From: Streptomyces sp. NBC_01408
Lineage (GTDB): Bacteria; Actinomycetota; Actinomycetes; Streptomycetales; Streptomycetaceae
Reading direction: 5' to 3'
DNA: 64,000 bases
Assembly (NCBI RefSeq): GCF_026340255.1
Contig: NZ_JAPEPJ010000001.1
Span: 3,341,001 to 3,405,000, forward strand
This document shows, piece by piece, positions 35,789-48,589 of this stretch (the stretch's first letter is position 1; each line of letters begins with the position of its first letter). The position numbers and the translations under genes were made by a program. The notes beneath the pieces are model-generated. The model made no database searches, was not told where the DNA came from, and worked only from the letters and a program-made list of their open reading frames with translations.

Positions 35789-36421
35789 ATGGGTCAGCCG
35801 GAAAGCCGGGAATCTCCGGGAGCAGAGCAGCTGGAGCTTCCCCCGGGGCAGCGGTTGCAGCGAGGCTGGCCCGTCACCCATTACGGGCCCGTGCCCAAGT
35901 TCAAGCCGGACCGCTGGGAGTTCCGCGTCTTCGGCGCGACGGCCGACGGTGAGAAGCACTGCTGGAACCACGAGGAGTTCGGGGCCCTGCCCTTCGACTC
36001 GGTCGTGGCGGACCTGCACTGCGTGACGAAGTTCAGCATGCCGGGCGCCGAATGGGGCGGTGTGCTCGCCCGTACCGTCCTCGCCCTCGCGCCGCCGGCG
36101 CCCCAGGTCACGCACGTGATGGTGTGGGCCGAGTACGGCTTCAGCTCCAACATGCGGCTGGCCGACTTCGCCTCCGATCGCACCGTCTTCGCCACCCACC
36201 AGGGCGGCGAACTCCTCACCGCCGAGCACGGGTTCCCGCTGCGGCTCGTGGTCCCGCACCTGTACGCCTGGAAGGGACCCAAGTGGGTCCGCGGCGTCGA
36301 GTACATGACCGCCGACCGCCGCGGCTTCTGGGAGGAACGCGGCTACCACAACATCGGCGACCCCTGGCGGGAGCAGCGCTACTCCTACCAGGAGGAGCCC
36401 GGGGAAGGCCCGGAGCTGTAG
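35789..36421 (+). CDS. Sulfite oxidase-like molybdopterin-binding protein
   Basis: 210 residues forming only the SUOX/YedY-type molybdopterin fold. The Mo-binding Cys is in DLHCVTKFSMPGAEWGGV, and PHLYAWKGPKWVRGVEYM is also typical of the family. There is no Tat signal, heme domain or dimerisation domain, so it is probably cytosolic and small. Substrate unknown. Not recognisably linked to its neighbours. Confidence 0.85.
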   Translation: MGQPESRESPGAEQLELPPGQRLQRGWPVTHYGPVPKFKPDRWEFRVFGATADGEKHCWNHEEFGALPFDSVVADLHCVTKFSMPGAEWGGVLARTVLALAPPAPQVTHVMVWAEYGFSSNMRLADFASDRTVFATHQGGELLTAEHGFPLRLVVPHLYAWKGPKWVRGVEYMTADRRGFWEERGYHNIGDPWREQRYSYQEEPGEGPEL

Positions 36422-36426
36422 GACGC

Positions 36427-36972
36427 CTAGTGGTGGTACTGGTGGACCACCGCGTGGCCCTTGCCGCGGCCGATCATCCACTTGTTGACCGGGACGGTGA
36501 TCACGAAGGCCGCCGCCAGCGCGATCGCCAGCACGATCCAGAACAGCGGCGCCGACAGGTGCGCGTCCATGGCGCCCGGCCAGAGCGCGATCACGCCGTT
36601 GTCGATCAGTTCCATGACGGTGATGGACAGGGTGTCGGCGGCCAGCGCCACCCGGACGGCGCTACGGAAGTCCAACCCGGCCTTCAGGACACCGCGCAGG
36701 GTGAACGCGTAGCCGAAGAAGAACGCCAGGACGATCGCCAGGGCCATCGTCGGGACGTTTCCCCAGCCCAGCGCGGTACCGATGACCATGCCGAGGACCT
36801 CGCCGATGGCGCATCCGGTGAGGCAGTGCAGCGTGGCCCTGGCCGCCTCGGCCCAGGTGACCTTGGAGCCGTGGTGCGGATGGTGTGCGTGCGGCTCGTG
36901 CGCGTGCGGCTCGTGTGCGTGCTGCTCTTGTGCACCGTGCTCGTGGGCGCCGTGCTCGTGTGCGTGGTCCAT
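36427..36972 (-). CDS. DUF4396 membrane protein with His-rich N-terminus
   Basis: 181 residues. The first 35 contain about 12 His in HEHGAHEHG / HAHEPHAHEPHAHHPHH-like repeats, a likely metal-binding segment. Four hydrophobic stretches follow, with CLTGCAIGE in the first (a Cys pair) and GNVPTMALAIVLAFFFGYAF in the second. A CsoR-type operator stands about 50 nt upstream, which points to copper. The natural role could be copper transport or sequestration; this is inference. Confidence 0.82.
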   Translation of the reverse strand: MDHAHEHGAHEHGAQEQHAHEPHAHEPHAHHPHHGSKVTWAEAARATLHCLTGCAIGEVLGMVIGTALGWGNVPTMALAIVLAFFFGYAFTLRGVLKAGLDFRSAVRVALAADTLSITVMELIDNGVIALWPGAMDAHLSAPLFWIVLAIALAAAFVITVPVNKWMIGRGKGHAVVHQYHH

Positions 36973-37023
36973 GGGAGCCCCCTGGGAACGTCGGACAACG
37001 GTTCCTGCGGATAGCAGAACCGT

Positions 37024-37040
37024 ATACCCCCCAGGGGTAT
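37024..37040 (-). promoter_or_regulatory. CsoR-type copper operator
   Basis: ATACCCC-CCA-GGGGTAT, a perfect 7-3-7 inverted repeat of the type bound by the copper repressor CsoR. It lies 52 nt before the His-rich DUF4396 start. No csoR gene is in the window. Confidence 0.75.
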
Positions 37041-37066
37041 TCCGCGCACAGGTGTTCCGTGCCGGG

Positions 37067-37981
37067 TCAGTGGAACTCGCGCAGCTCCTTCAGCAGCGCG
37101 ATGTCCGCCGCGTGCCCGTCCTTCCCGCCCGGCGTCTCGATGACCAGCGGTACGCCCTCCATCGCCGGGTGCGTGAACAGCTCGGCGAACGCGTCCCGGC
37201 CGATGTGGCCCTGCCCGATGTTCTCGTGCCGGTCCTTGTGCGCGCCGACCCCCTCCTTGGAGTCATTCGCGTGGACCAGCTTCAGCCGGCCCTCGCCCAC
37301 CGTGTCCACCAGCAGGTCCAGCGTCTGCTTCGCCCCGCCCGGCTCGGCCAGGTCGTGCCCGGCCGCGAAGATGTGGCAGGTGTCCAGGCAGATGCCCAGC
37401 TTGGGGTGGTGGTCGAGCGCATCGAAGTACGGGCCGAAGTCCCAGGTCCGCGAGCACAGCGAGGAACCCTGCCCGGCCGTGGACTCCAGCAGCAGGAAGG
37501 GGTCGTCCTCGTGCGTCAGCTCGTCCAGCAGCGGCAGCATGTGCTCCCTGACCTGCGCGTACGCCGCCTCGCGCGGGCGGCCTCCGGTCGCCGAGCCGGT
37601 GTGCACGACCACCCCGAGCGCGCCGATCTCCCGGCCGCGGCGCAGCGAGTGGCGCAGGGACTCCACCGACTTCTCCACCGTCGCCTCGGTGTGCGAGCCG
37701 AAGTTGATCAGGTACGGCGCGTGCACGTACGCCGGGATCGACGCGTCCGCGCACTCCGTGCGGAACCGCTCGTCCTGCGCCGGGTTGCCGACCGGGGTGG
37801 CCCAGCCGCGCGGATTGGCGACGAAGACCTGCACGGCCTCGGCGCCCAGCTCCCGGGCGTACGTCAGCCCGACCGAGGCGAGCCCGCCGGCCACGGGGAT
37901 GTGCCCGCCCACGGGATTGCGTACGGCCCCCGCCGGCTGCGCCACGTGCTCCTGCGGCTCCACGTGCTCCTGCTGTTCCAC
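37067..37981 (-). CDS. nfo: Endonuclease IV-type deoxyribonuclease
   Basis: 304 residues, a TIM-barrel AP endonuclease of family 2. Zinc-ligand segments: VGGHIPVAGG, YVHAPYLINFGS, LLLESTAGQG, CLDTCHIFAAGHD, KLVHANDSKEGVGAHKDRHENIGQGHIG and VIETPGG. It cuts at abasic sites in DNA repair. GTG 37981 lies 6 nt after the kinase stop, so the two genes probably share a transcript. About 25 extra Gln/Glu/His residues at the N-terminus may be spurious. Confidence 0.9.
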   Translation of the reverse strand: MEQQEHVEPQEHVAQPAGAVRNPVGGHIPVAGGLASVGLTYARELGAEAVQVFVANPRGWATPVGNPAQDERFRTECADASIPAYVHAPYLINFGSHTEATVEKSVESLRHSLRRGREIGALGVVVHTGSATGGRPREAAYAQVREHMLPLLDELTHEDDPFLLLESTAGQGSSLCSRTWDFGPYFDALDHHPKLGICLDTCHIFAAGHDLAEPGGAKQTLDLLVDTVGEGRLKLVHANDSKEGVGAHKDRHENIGQGHIGRDAFAELFTHPAMEGVPLVIETPGGKDGHAADIALLKELREFH

Positions 37982-37987
37982 GTACCC

Positions 37988-39895
<1,908 letters not shown>

Positions 39896-40029
39896 CCGGC
39901 GATTCTATTGGGCCGACGGGGTTCTTCGGCCGGGCCGGGTGCGCTTGCAGCGCAGCTGTGACGCACCCGGCCGCGGACCGTAGCCGACGCCGGGCCCCAG
40001 GCGCAGGCATCAGGCGCGGCGCCGGTGCC

Positions 40030-40157
40030 GGGGGCCCTGCCCCCGGACCCCCGTGCCTCAAACGCCGGCGGGGCTGGATTTGGCTGCTGCCGGAGCACAA
40101 CCCAGCCCCGCCGGCGTTTGAGGCGCGGGGGTCCGGGGCGGCGCCCCAGGAAGCCGG
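40030..40157. repeat. Dispersed palindromic repeat, copy 6 (two arms)
   Basis: Two inverted arms, CCTCAAACGCCGGCGGGGCTGG-like (40056-40077) and CCCAGCCCCGCCGGCGTTTG-like (40101-40120), flanked by GGGGGCCCTGCCCCC and GGGGCGGCGCCCC. It lies between thiG and the PASTA kinase gene, both on the minus strand. Confidence 0.85.
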
Positions 40158-40165
40158 GCCGCAGG

Positions 40166-42344
<2,179 letters not shown>

Positions 42345-42356
42345 GGGCGTCCAGCC

Positions 42357-42444
42357 CCTCCCTTCGCCGGCATGACCCGGATCAGGTTCGTACGGTCGGA
42401 GGCCGGCCAGCCTCCCTCTCAGCCCGGTGCGCCCGGACTCCCGC
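42357..42444 (-). promoter_or_regulatory. TPP (THI-box) riboswitch
   Basis: On the minus strand, GGGAGTCCGGGCGC, CGGGCTGAGAGGGAGGC and GAACCTGATCCGGGTCATGC then CGGCGAAGGGA form the classical thi-box core and helices. The Shine-Dalgarno AGGGAGGGG lies in its 3' end close to thiO, so control is probably on translation initiation. Confidence 0.92.
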
Positions 42445-42503
42445 GATAGGTACGGTGGCCAGCGTAACCCCGGCGCGGACGGCGGGTAAGGCGGCACCTA
42501 TTC

Positions 42504-42529
42504 CTGACGGTCCGTCAGATGAATAGGGT
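42504..42529 (+). promoter_or_regulatory. Promoter with perfect 15-bp palindromic operator
   Basis: CTGACGG-T-CCGTCAG (42504-42518) is a perfect inverted repeat directly upstream of TAGGGT (42524-42529), which ends 6 nt before GTG 42536. The palindrome lies between the -35 position and the -10, so a dimeric repressor bound there would block transcription. The size suits a TetR-type regulator, but none is adjacent. Confidence 0.6.
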
Positions 42530-42535
42530 GGCCGG

Positions 42536-43756
42536 GTGAACGAGCAGACGGAACAGACTCAGAACGGCGTCGTGATCGTCGGCGCCGGAATGGCCGGGGT
42601 GCAGACGGCCGTCGCCCTGCGGGAGCAGGGGTTCGAGGGCCCCGTGACCCTGCTGGGCGCCGAACCCCACCAGCCCTACGACCGGCCCCCGCTCTCCAAG
42701 GCGGTCCTGCTGGGCACGGCCGAGGGCTCCGCCTTCGACGTGGACTTCGAGGGGCTCGGCATCGAGCTCAGGCTCGGGACGGAGGTCACCGGGCTGCGGG
42801 CCGCCGAGCGCGAGCTGGACACCGAGGCGGGACCGGTCCCGTACGGGGTCCTCGTCCTGGCGACCGGCGCGCAGCCCCTGACCCTGCCCGGGACCGAGGG
42901 CGTCCCCGGCGTCCACCTGCTGCGCACGCTCGACGACGCCGCCCGGCTGCGGCCGGTGCTGGCGGCGGCGCCCCGCGCGGTGGTGGTCGGCGCGGGCTGG
43001 ATCGGCGCCGAGTTCGCCACCGCGGCCCGCGAGGCGGGCTGCGAGGTGACCGTGGTCGAGGCCGCGGACCGGGTCCTGGCGGGCGCGCTGCCCGCCGAGG
43101 TCGCCGAGCCGATGGGCCGCTGGTACGCGGAGGCCGGCGCCGAGCTGATCACCGGCGCGAAGGTCGCCGGGATCGAGGAGGGCCGGGTGCTGCTCGCGGA
43201 CGGCCGGGCGCTGCCGGCCGGCGCGGTGGTCGTCGGCATCGGAGCCCGCCCGGCCACCGGATGGCTGGCCGGGACCGGCGTTCAGCTGGGCCCCGACGGC
43301 TCGGTCACCGCGGACGCGTACCTGCGCACCTCGCTGCCCGGGGTGTACGCGGTCGGCGACTGCGCCTCCTTCCCGTCGGCCCGCTACGGCACGCGGCTGC
43401 TCGTGCACCACTGGGACAACGCGCTCCAGGGGCCGCGTACGGTCGCGGCGAACATCCTGGCGGCGGAGGCGGCCAAGGTCTACGACCCGGTGCCGTACTT
43501 CTGGTCCGAGCAGTTCGGGCGCTTCGTGCAGTACGCCGGACACCACGGCGGGGCGGACACGCTGCTCTGGCGGGGCGATCCGGCCGAGCCCACCTGGTCG
43601 GTGTGCTGGCTGCGCGCGGGCGCGCTGGTTGCGGTCCTGGCCGTGGGCCGCCCGCGTGACCTGGCCCAGGGTCGCAAGCTGATCGAGGCGGGGCTGCTGC
43701 TGGACCCCGCCAAGGTCCGCGACACCCGAACCCCGCTGAAGTCGGCCACCGCCTGA
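42536..43756 (+). CDS. FAD/NAD(P)-dependent ferredoxin reductase-like flavoprotein
   Basis: 406 residues. FAD motif VVIVGAGMAGVQTAVALREQG, NAD motif VVVGAGWIGAEFATAAREAG, GVYAVGDCASF, and the class hallmark RPPLSKAVL near residue 50. It has the layout of rhodocoxin/putidaredoxin reductases, which pass electrons to ferredoxins and P450s. No ferredoxin or P450 is adjacent. The probable leaderless GTG and operator palindrome suggest specific control. Confidence 0.88.
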   Translation: MNEQTEQTQNGVVIVGAGMAGVQTAVALREQGFEGPVTLLGAEPHQPYDRPPLSKAVLLGTAEGSAFDVDFEGLGIELRLGTEVTGLRAAERELDTEAGPVPYGVLVLATGAQPLTLPGTEGVPGVHLLRTLDDAARLRPVLAAAPRAVVVGAGWIGAEFATAAREAGCEVTVVEAADRVLAGALPAEVAEPMGRWYAEAGAELITGAKVAGIEEGRVLLADGRALPAGAVVVGIGARPATGWLAGTGVQLGPDGSVTADAYLRTSLPGVYAVGDCASFPSARYGTRLLVHHWDNALQGPRTVAANILAAEAAKVYDPVPYFWSEQFGRFVQYAGHHGGADTLLWRGDPAEPTWSVCWLRAGALVAVLAVGRPRDLAQGRKLIEAGLLLDPAKVRDTRTPLKSATA

Positions 43757-43767
43757 CGGCTCGGCGC

Positions 43768-43864
43768 TGGGGCTCCGTCCCAGACCCCGCGCCTCAAACG
43801 CCGGCGGGGCTGGATTTTCAGCCCGTCCGGCGTCTGAGGACCGGGGTGCGGGGCGGAGCCCCGG
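43768..43864. repeat. Dispersed palindromic repeat, copy 7 (two arms)
   Basis: Arms GGGGCTCCGTCCC...CTCAAACGCCGGCGGGGCTG and GCCCGTCCGGCGTCTGAGG...GGGGCGGAGCCCC meet near 43818. Both flanking genes are on the plus strand, so the copy lies at a gene's 3' end. Confidence 0.85.
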
Positions 43865-43922
43865 AGCCCCGGACGGGTCGCCCAGGTACCGGGGGCGCAG
43901 CCGAGATGGCAGGCTTGTGCCC

Positions 43923-44288
43923 GTGACCGAGATTGACGCAAAGATCGATGCCCTTGTCCCCGACTGGCTGTACCTCCCCGACATCGCGGAGATGCTTGAC
44001 ATCGAGGTGACCCGGGTCCGCCAGATGGTCAAGGAAGGGCAGCTGATCGCCGTACGCCGGGGCGAGAACCGCTCCCTGCAGGTGCCGGCCCCCTTCATCG
44101 ACGGCGACAAGGTCGTCAAGGGGCTCGTGGGCCTGCTGACCGTGCTGCGCGACGACGGCTTCTCCGACACGGAGATCCTGGAGTGGCTCTTCACGGCCGA
44201 CCCGACCCTGCCGGGTACTCCCGTGCAGGCGCTGAGCGAGAATCGCGGCACGGAGGTGAAGCGCCGCGCTCAGGCGCTCGCCCTGTGA
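43923..44288 (+). CDS. HTH DNA-binding protein, Rv2175c-like
   Basis: 121 residues. N-terminal winged-helix/excisionase-like HTH, YLPDIAEMLDIEVTRVRQMVKEGQLIAVRR, then a helical C-terminal region with LLTVLRDDGFSDTEILEWLFT. Mycobacterial Rv2175c has the same size and is phosphorylated by PknL; here the PknL-like kinase is 4 kb away. GTG 43923 is 6 nt after AGGCTT and may be leaderless; GTG 43917 is the alternative. Confidence 0.82.
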   Translation: MTEIDAKIDALVPDWLYLPDIAEMLDIEVTRVRQMVKEGQLIAVRRGENRSLQVPAPFIDGDKVVKGLVGLLTVLRDDGFSDTEILEWLFTADPTLPGTPVQALSENRGTEVKRRAQALAL

Positions 44289-44374
44289 CCTGCTCCACCT
44301 GATCCGCGATCCGCTCCACCGCGGTGCACGGGCCGCTCCCGGCCCGTGCACCGCCCACCCCGGGGGGTTAACCC

Positions 44375-45037
44375 ATGTCCGCGAACGACGCGCGCGCCCA
44401 GCTGGCCGACGCCCGGCTCTACCTGTGCACGGACGCACGCAAGCGGCAGGGGGACCTCCCCGAGTTCCTGGACGCCGTCCTGGCCGGCGGCGTGGACATA
44501 GTCCAGCTCCGGGACAAGGGCATGGAGGCGGGCGAGGAGCTCGAACACCTCCAGGTCTTCGCCGAAGCAGCCCGCCGCCACGGCAAGCTGCTCGCCGTGA
44601 ACGACCGCGCCGACGTCGCCCACGCCATCGGCTCCGACGTCCTGCACCTCGGCCAGGGCGACATCCCCGTCCCGGCCGCCCGCGCCATCCTGGGCGAGGA
44701 CCTGCTCATCGGCCGGTCCTGCCACGCCGAGAGCGAGGTCGACGCGGCCGTCGCCGAGCCTGGCGTCGACTACTTCTGCACCGGCCCCTGCTGGCCCACC
44801 CCCACCAAGCCCGGCCGGTTCGCCCCCGGCCTCGGACTCGTCCGGTACGCAGCCTCCCTGGAGCAGGACCGGCCCTGGTTCGCCATCGGCGGCATCGACA
44901 GCGCGAATCTGGACGAGGTGCTCGAAGCGGGCGCCACCCGGGTCGTGGTCGTCCGCGCCCTCACCGAGGCCGCCGATCCCGGCGCGGCCGCCGCCGACCT
45001 GGCCAAGCGCGTACGGGCCCGCCTCGTCCGGCCGTAG
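44375..45037 (+). CDS. thiE: Thiamine phosphate synthase
   Basis: 220 residues of a TIM barrel. Substrate motifs: [52 protein letters not shown] and FAIGGID. It joins HMP-PP and the thiazole phosphate, the last ring-coupling step. It is separate from thiOSG, and no riboswitch is visible before it. Confidence 0.94.
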   Translation: MSANDARAQLADARLYLCTDARKRQGDLPEFLDAVLAGGVDIVQLRDKGMEAGEELEHLQVFAEAARRHGKLLAVNDRADVAHAIGSDVLHLGQGDIPVPAARAILGEDLLIGRSCHAESEVDAAVAEPGVDYFCTGPCWPTPTKPGRFAPGLGLVRYAASLEQDRPWFAIGGIDSANLDEVLEAGATRVVVVRALTEAADPGAAAADLAKRVRARLVRP

Positions 45038-45052
45038 GGCGCGGACCCTCAA

Positions 45053-45072
45053 GTGTCCAAAAACGTGTCCAA
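45053..45072 (+). promoter_or_regulatory. Direct repeat upstream of metF
   Basis: GTGTCCAA occurs at 45053-45060 and again at 45065-45072, 12 nt start to start, about 40-60 nt before the probable -10 of metF. A regulator site is possible; no known motif is recognised. Confidence 0.35.
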
Positions 45073-45109
45073 TGGGTGGACGCCGCTTCGACGTCCGAGG
45101 GGCCGCGTC

Positions 45110-45115
45110 TAACCT
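45110..45115 (+). promoter_or_regulatory. Leaderless -10 hexamer of metF (TAACCT)
   Basis: TAACCT ends 6 nt before ATG 45122 with no ribosome site between. Confidence 0.5.
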
Positions 45116-45121
45116 GCCGTT

Positions 45122-46036
45122 ATGGCCCTTGGTACCTCCTCCACCTGGTCGGATCGTGCGCACACGGTCCGCGACCTCCTCGCGTCCGGGCGCTCCTACT
45201 CCTTCGAGTTCTGGGCCCCGAAGACGGAGAAGGGCGAGCGCAACCTCTGGAACGCGCTCCGCCGGGTCGAGGCGGTGGCCCCCAGCTTCGTCTCCGTGAC
45301 CTACGGGGCCGGCGGCTCCACCCGCGGCGGCACCGTCCGCGCCACCCAGCAGATCGCCGCCGACACCACCCTGACCCCCGTCGCGCACCTCACCGCCGTG
45401 GACCACTCGGTCGCCGAGCTGCGCAACGTCATCGGGCAGTTCGCCGACGCGGGCATCCGCAACATGCTCGTCCTGCGCGGAGACCCGCCGGGCGACCCGA
45501 TGGGCGAGTGGGTGGCCCACCCGGAGGGGGTGCACTACGCCGCCGACCTGGTGAGGCTGGTCAAGGAGTCCGGCGACTTCTGCGTGGGCGTCGCGGCCTT
45601 CCCCGAGATGCACCCGCGTTCGATGGACTGGGACACGGACATCCGGCACTTCGTGGACAAGTGCCGCGCGGGCGCCGACTATGCGATCACCCAGATGTTC
45701 TTCGATCCGCAGACCTATCTGCGGCTGCGCGACAGCGTCGCGAAGGCGGGCTGCGAGACCCCGATCATCCCCGAGATCATGCCTGTTGTGAACATCAAGC
45801 AGCTCGACCGGCTGCCGCAACTCAGCAACGCGGTCTTCCCGTCCGATGTGAAAGAACGCATGCTCGCCGTCAAGGACGACCCGGCCGCTGTACGCTCCAT
45901 TGGCATCGAGTTCGCCACGGAGTTCTGCGCGCGGCTGCTGTCCGAGGGTGTCCCGGGGCTGCACTTCATCACGCTGAACAATTCCACGGCGACTCTAGAG
46001 ATCTACGAGAACCTGGGCCTGCACCAGCGGGCCTGA
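45122..46036 (+). CDS. metF: Methylenetetrahydrofolate reductase
   Basis: 304 residues of a flavin-dependent TIM barrel. [16 protein letters not shown] has the catalytic Glu, [16 protein letters not shown] the FAD segment, [12 protein letters not shown] the FAD-binding loop, [11 protein letters not shown] and PIIPEIMPV the folate side. It makes methyltetrahydrofolate for methionine synthesis and thus ties to the SAM-controlled gene near 6000. Confidence 0.94.
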   Translation: MALGTSSTWSDRAHTVRDLLASGRSYSFEFWAPKTEKGERNLWNALRRVEAVAPSFVSVTYGAGGSTRGGTVRATQQIAADTTLTPVAHLTAVDHSVAELRNVIGQFADAGIRNMLVLRGDPPGDPMGEWVAHPEGVHYAADLVRLVKESGDFCVGVAAFPEMHPRSMDWDTDIRHFVDKCRAGADYAITQMFFDPQTYLRLRDSVAKAGCETPIIPEIMPVVNIKQLDRLPQLSNAVFPSDVKERMLAVKDDPAAVRSIGIEFATEFCARLLSEGVPGLHFITLNNSTATLEIYENLGLHQRA

Positions 46037-46087
46037 TCGGCCGGCCCCTGTTTCCTGGGCGGTCGTCCGCACCGAGAGGGGCCTTGC

Positions 46088-46984
46088 GTGGGAATGACGG
46101 TCCTCTACATCGCGTTCGGTTTCGTCGCGTTGTGGCTGCTTGCCGAGGTCCTGATGCAGTACAAGGCCCGGCTCCGCTGGCGCCTGCTCGCCTTCACCGG
46201 CTTCCTCGGCGTGGTCGCCGGGGTGGTGCTGCCGTCGGTGCTGGTCATCGGCGCCGGCGCGGCCGCGTTCGCCTTGGGCCAGACCCTGGTGACGCTCTCC
46301 TTCCGCAAGGGGTTCGTGGCCGGCTGGGCGCTGCGCCGGGGCGGGGAGCCCGTACGCAAGAGCGGACGGCGCCGGGCCGGGGGCGACGCGCGCCCGGAAC
46401 CGGCCCTCCAGGTGACCGGGCTGGAGTACGGCGCCGAGGGCGCGAGCGCGGACGAGGCCGAACGGCGGGCTGCCGAGCGGGAGTTCCGGGACGCCTCCGA
46501 AGACGTCTACAGCCCGGAGCCGGTGCCCGAGGAGACCGGGTCCTACGGGATCCAGAGCTTCGCCGCCGCGCCCCCCGCCATCGGCGTGCCGGAGGCCTTC
46601 GCCTCCCCGTTCAGCACGGCCGAGCAGGACGCCCACCAGTACGCGGCGTACTACGACCCGCAGAACCAGGGCGGCCCCGGCTACGACTACACCACGGGCT
46701 ATCCGACGGGCGAGCAGCAGGTCTACGCCGCCTACTCGGACCCGTACATCGGCGGCGGGGTCGTGCAGCAGCCGGCCGGGGACTACTCGGCCTACCCCCA
46801 GTACACGGACTACGGGCAGCAGCAGTACTCCACGGACACCCCGCCCGGCGGAGTCTGGGTCCCGCAGCAGCGGTCCACCGACGGGGCGGGCCAGCCATAC
46901 CCGGCGGAGGAGCAGGGCGAGGCGCCGCAGCAGTACCCGTACCCCTACCAGGGCACCGGCGAGTACGAGCAGTACCGCTACTGA
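46088..46984 (+). CDS. Membrane protein with Tyr/Gln-rich tail
   Basis: 298 residues. Two or three hydrophobic helices in the first 70, an Arg-rich cytosolic connector to about 100, an Ala/Glu-rich stretch, and then about 130 residues rich in Tyr, Gln, Gly and Pro (for example YAAYYDPQNQGG, YTDYGQQQYSTD). Low-complexity, probably disordered tail. Function unknown. GTG 46088 has GAGAGGGG about 7 nt upstream. Confidence 0.72.
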   Translation: MGMTVLYIAFGFVALWLLAEVLMQYKARLRWRLLAFTGFLGVVAGVVLPSVLVIGAGAAAFALGQTLVTLSFRKGFVAGWALRRGGEPVRKSGRRRAGGDARPEPALQVTGLEYGAEGASADEAERRAAEREFRDASEDVYSPEPVPEETGSYGIQSFAAAPPAIGVPEAFASPFSTAEQDAHQYAAYYDPQNQGGPGYDYTTGYPTGEQQVYAAYSDPYIGGGVVQQPAGDYSAYPQYTDYGQQQYSTDTPPGGVWVPQQRSTDGAGQPYPAEEQGEAPQQYPYPYQGTGEYEQYRY

Positions 46985-47045
46985 CCTACTGGCCGGGGCC
47001 GTGACGCCGGGGCCGCACCGGCGGCCCGGGCGGGCGGGCGGGCGG

Positions 47046-48482
47046 TCACTGCGAGCCGCGGAACCCCGCGCCCTCCACGATCAGCCCGGCCACCAGGGCC
47101 CCGGTCATCCCGGCGTGCGCCAGCCCGCCGCCGGGATGCGCCCAGCCGCCGGCCAGGTACAGCCCGGGCACGCCCGTCGCATTGGCCGGGTAGAGCAGCC
47201 GTCCCCCGGCCCCCGCGAGGGCCGGGGCGGGCACGGCGCCGCCCGGGGCGCCCGTCGCGGCCTCGACGTCTACGGGCGTGCGCACCTCCTGCCACAGCAG
47301 CCGCTCCCGTAGCCCCGGAACGGCCCGTGCGGCGAGCTCCAGCAGTTCCTCGGGCCCGGGGGCCGCGGAAGGGCTGCCGGGAGCCCCAGGGCCGCACACC
47401 GCGCTCACGGTCACCGCCTCGTGGTCCGCGTCGGGCCGGGTGGCGGGATCGTCGGGCCGCAGCACCGTGACGACCGCACCGGGGGAGTGGACCAGGGTCC
47501 GGTGGACCGTGCCGGCCGGGCGGGGGCCGCGCAGCGCGAGGAACAGGGTGAGCCGGCTCGGTACGAGCGCCCCCCGGACCGGAGCGGAACCGTCCGGCCA
47601 GCCGGCGGTGACGGCGGGCAGCAGCCTCGGGTCGACCCCGCAGACGACGGAGTCGGCGGCCGCCTCCGTGCCGTCGGCCAGCAGCAGCCCGGCCGCCCGG
47701 CCGTCGCGTACGAGGACGTCCGCGACCTGGGCCCCGAAGGCGAACTCGACCTTGCGTTCCAGGCAGCGCTCGTACACGGCGGTGGCCAGCGCCCGCATCC
47801 CGCCGCGCGGGTACCAGCTGCCGAAGGTCTGCTCCATGTACGGCAGCACGGCCGCGGCGGCGGGCGCCCGGTCCGGGTCGACGCCGTACGAGGCGACCCG
47901 GCCGGCCAGCAGCTCCCCGAGGCCCCCGCCCAGCTCACGGGCGGCCACCTCGGCCAGGGTCGGCGGGCGGCGGCGCAGCAGGCCGCTCTTGCGCAGTGCC
48001 GGGTACGGGTCGCGGCCGAGGACCTGCCAGTCGGGGCGCAGCGGCTCCTCCAGCAGCGGGCGGCGGGTGGCGTCCCAGGCGTCCCGGGCCCGGCCCAGCA
48101 TGTCGTTCCAGCGTTCGCCCGCACCCTGTCCGAAGGCCTCGTCGAGGGCGGCGGCGACGCCGCCGCTGGAGGTGCCCGGGAGCGTGACGTCGATGCCGTG
48201 GCCGGGGAGGACGTGCCGCAGGGCCGGGTCCACCTGGACCAGGTCGAGGTAGTCCTCCAGGGGGCGCTTGCCGGTCTTCACGAACAGGTCGCGGTAGACG
48301 GCGGGCAGGTGCAGCAGCCCGGGGCCGGTGTCGAAGGCGAAGCCGTCGTGTTTGTGGCGGCCGACCGCGCCGCCGTAGGTGGAGCCGCGTTCGTACACCG
48401 TCACCTGGTGCCCCGCCACGGCCAGCCGGGCCGCCGTCGCCATCGCGCCCATGCCGGCGCCGATCACCGCAATTCGTGCCAT
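47046..48482 (-). CDS. Phytoene desaturase-like FAD oxidoreductase
   Basis: 478 residues. N-terminal Rossmann motif RIAVIGAGMGAMATAARLAVAG, then GGAVGRHKHDGFAFDTGPGLL and a C-terminal GLYLAGGWAHPGGGLAHAGMTGALV, all as in the carotenoid/retinol desaturase superfamily. No other carotenoid gene is nearby, so the substrate is open and the name is by family only. Convergent with the Tyr-rich membrane protein gene. Confidence 0.85.
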   Translation of the reverse strand: MARIAVIGAGMGAMATAARLAVAGHQVTVYERGSTYGGAVGRHKHDGFAFDTGPGLLHLPAVYRDLFVKTGKRPLEDYLDLVQVDPALRHVLPGHGIDVTLPGTSSGGVAAALDEAFGQGAGERWNDMLGRARDAWDATRRPLLEEPLRPDWQVLGRDPYPALRKSGLLRRRPPTLAEVAARELGGGLGELLAGRVASYGVDPDRAPAAAAVLPYMEQTFGSWYPRGGMRALATAVYERCLERKVEFAFGAQVADVLVRDGRAAGLLLADGTEAAADSVVCGVDPRLLPAVTAGWPDGSAPVRGALVPSRLTLFLALRGPRPAGTVHRTLVHSPGAVVTVLRPDDPATRPDADHEAVTVSAVCGPGAPGSPSAAPGPEELLELAARAVPGLRERLLWQEVRTPVDVEAATGAPGGAVPAPALAGAGGRLLYPANATGVPGLYLAGGWAHPGGGLAHAGMTGALVAGLIVEGAGFRGSQ

Positions 48483-48528
48483 GGGCTGAGCCTATCGAGG
48501 GCGTCCTCGGTGGTCAGCGCGGTGGGGG

Positions 48529-48589
48529 CTAGGGGGTGTCCGGTGCCAGGCGGGCCGGGCCCGGCCCTGACCCACCGGACACCCCCTAG
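48529..48589 (-). terminator. Strong terminator after the DUF4126 gene
   Basis: A perfect 17-bp inverted repeat (48529-48545 with 48573-48589) around a GC-rich loop. The right arm includes the DUF4126 stop codon. Confidence 0.8.

Noticed and set aside
47046..48482. Carotenoid cluster
   Set aside because: Only one desaturase-like gene is present; no phytoene synthase, GGPP synthase or cyclase lies within the window.
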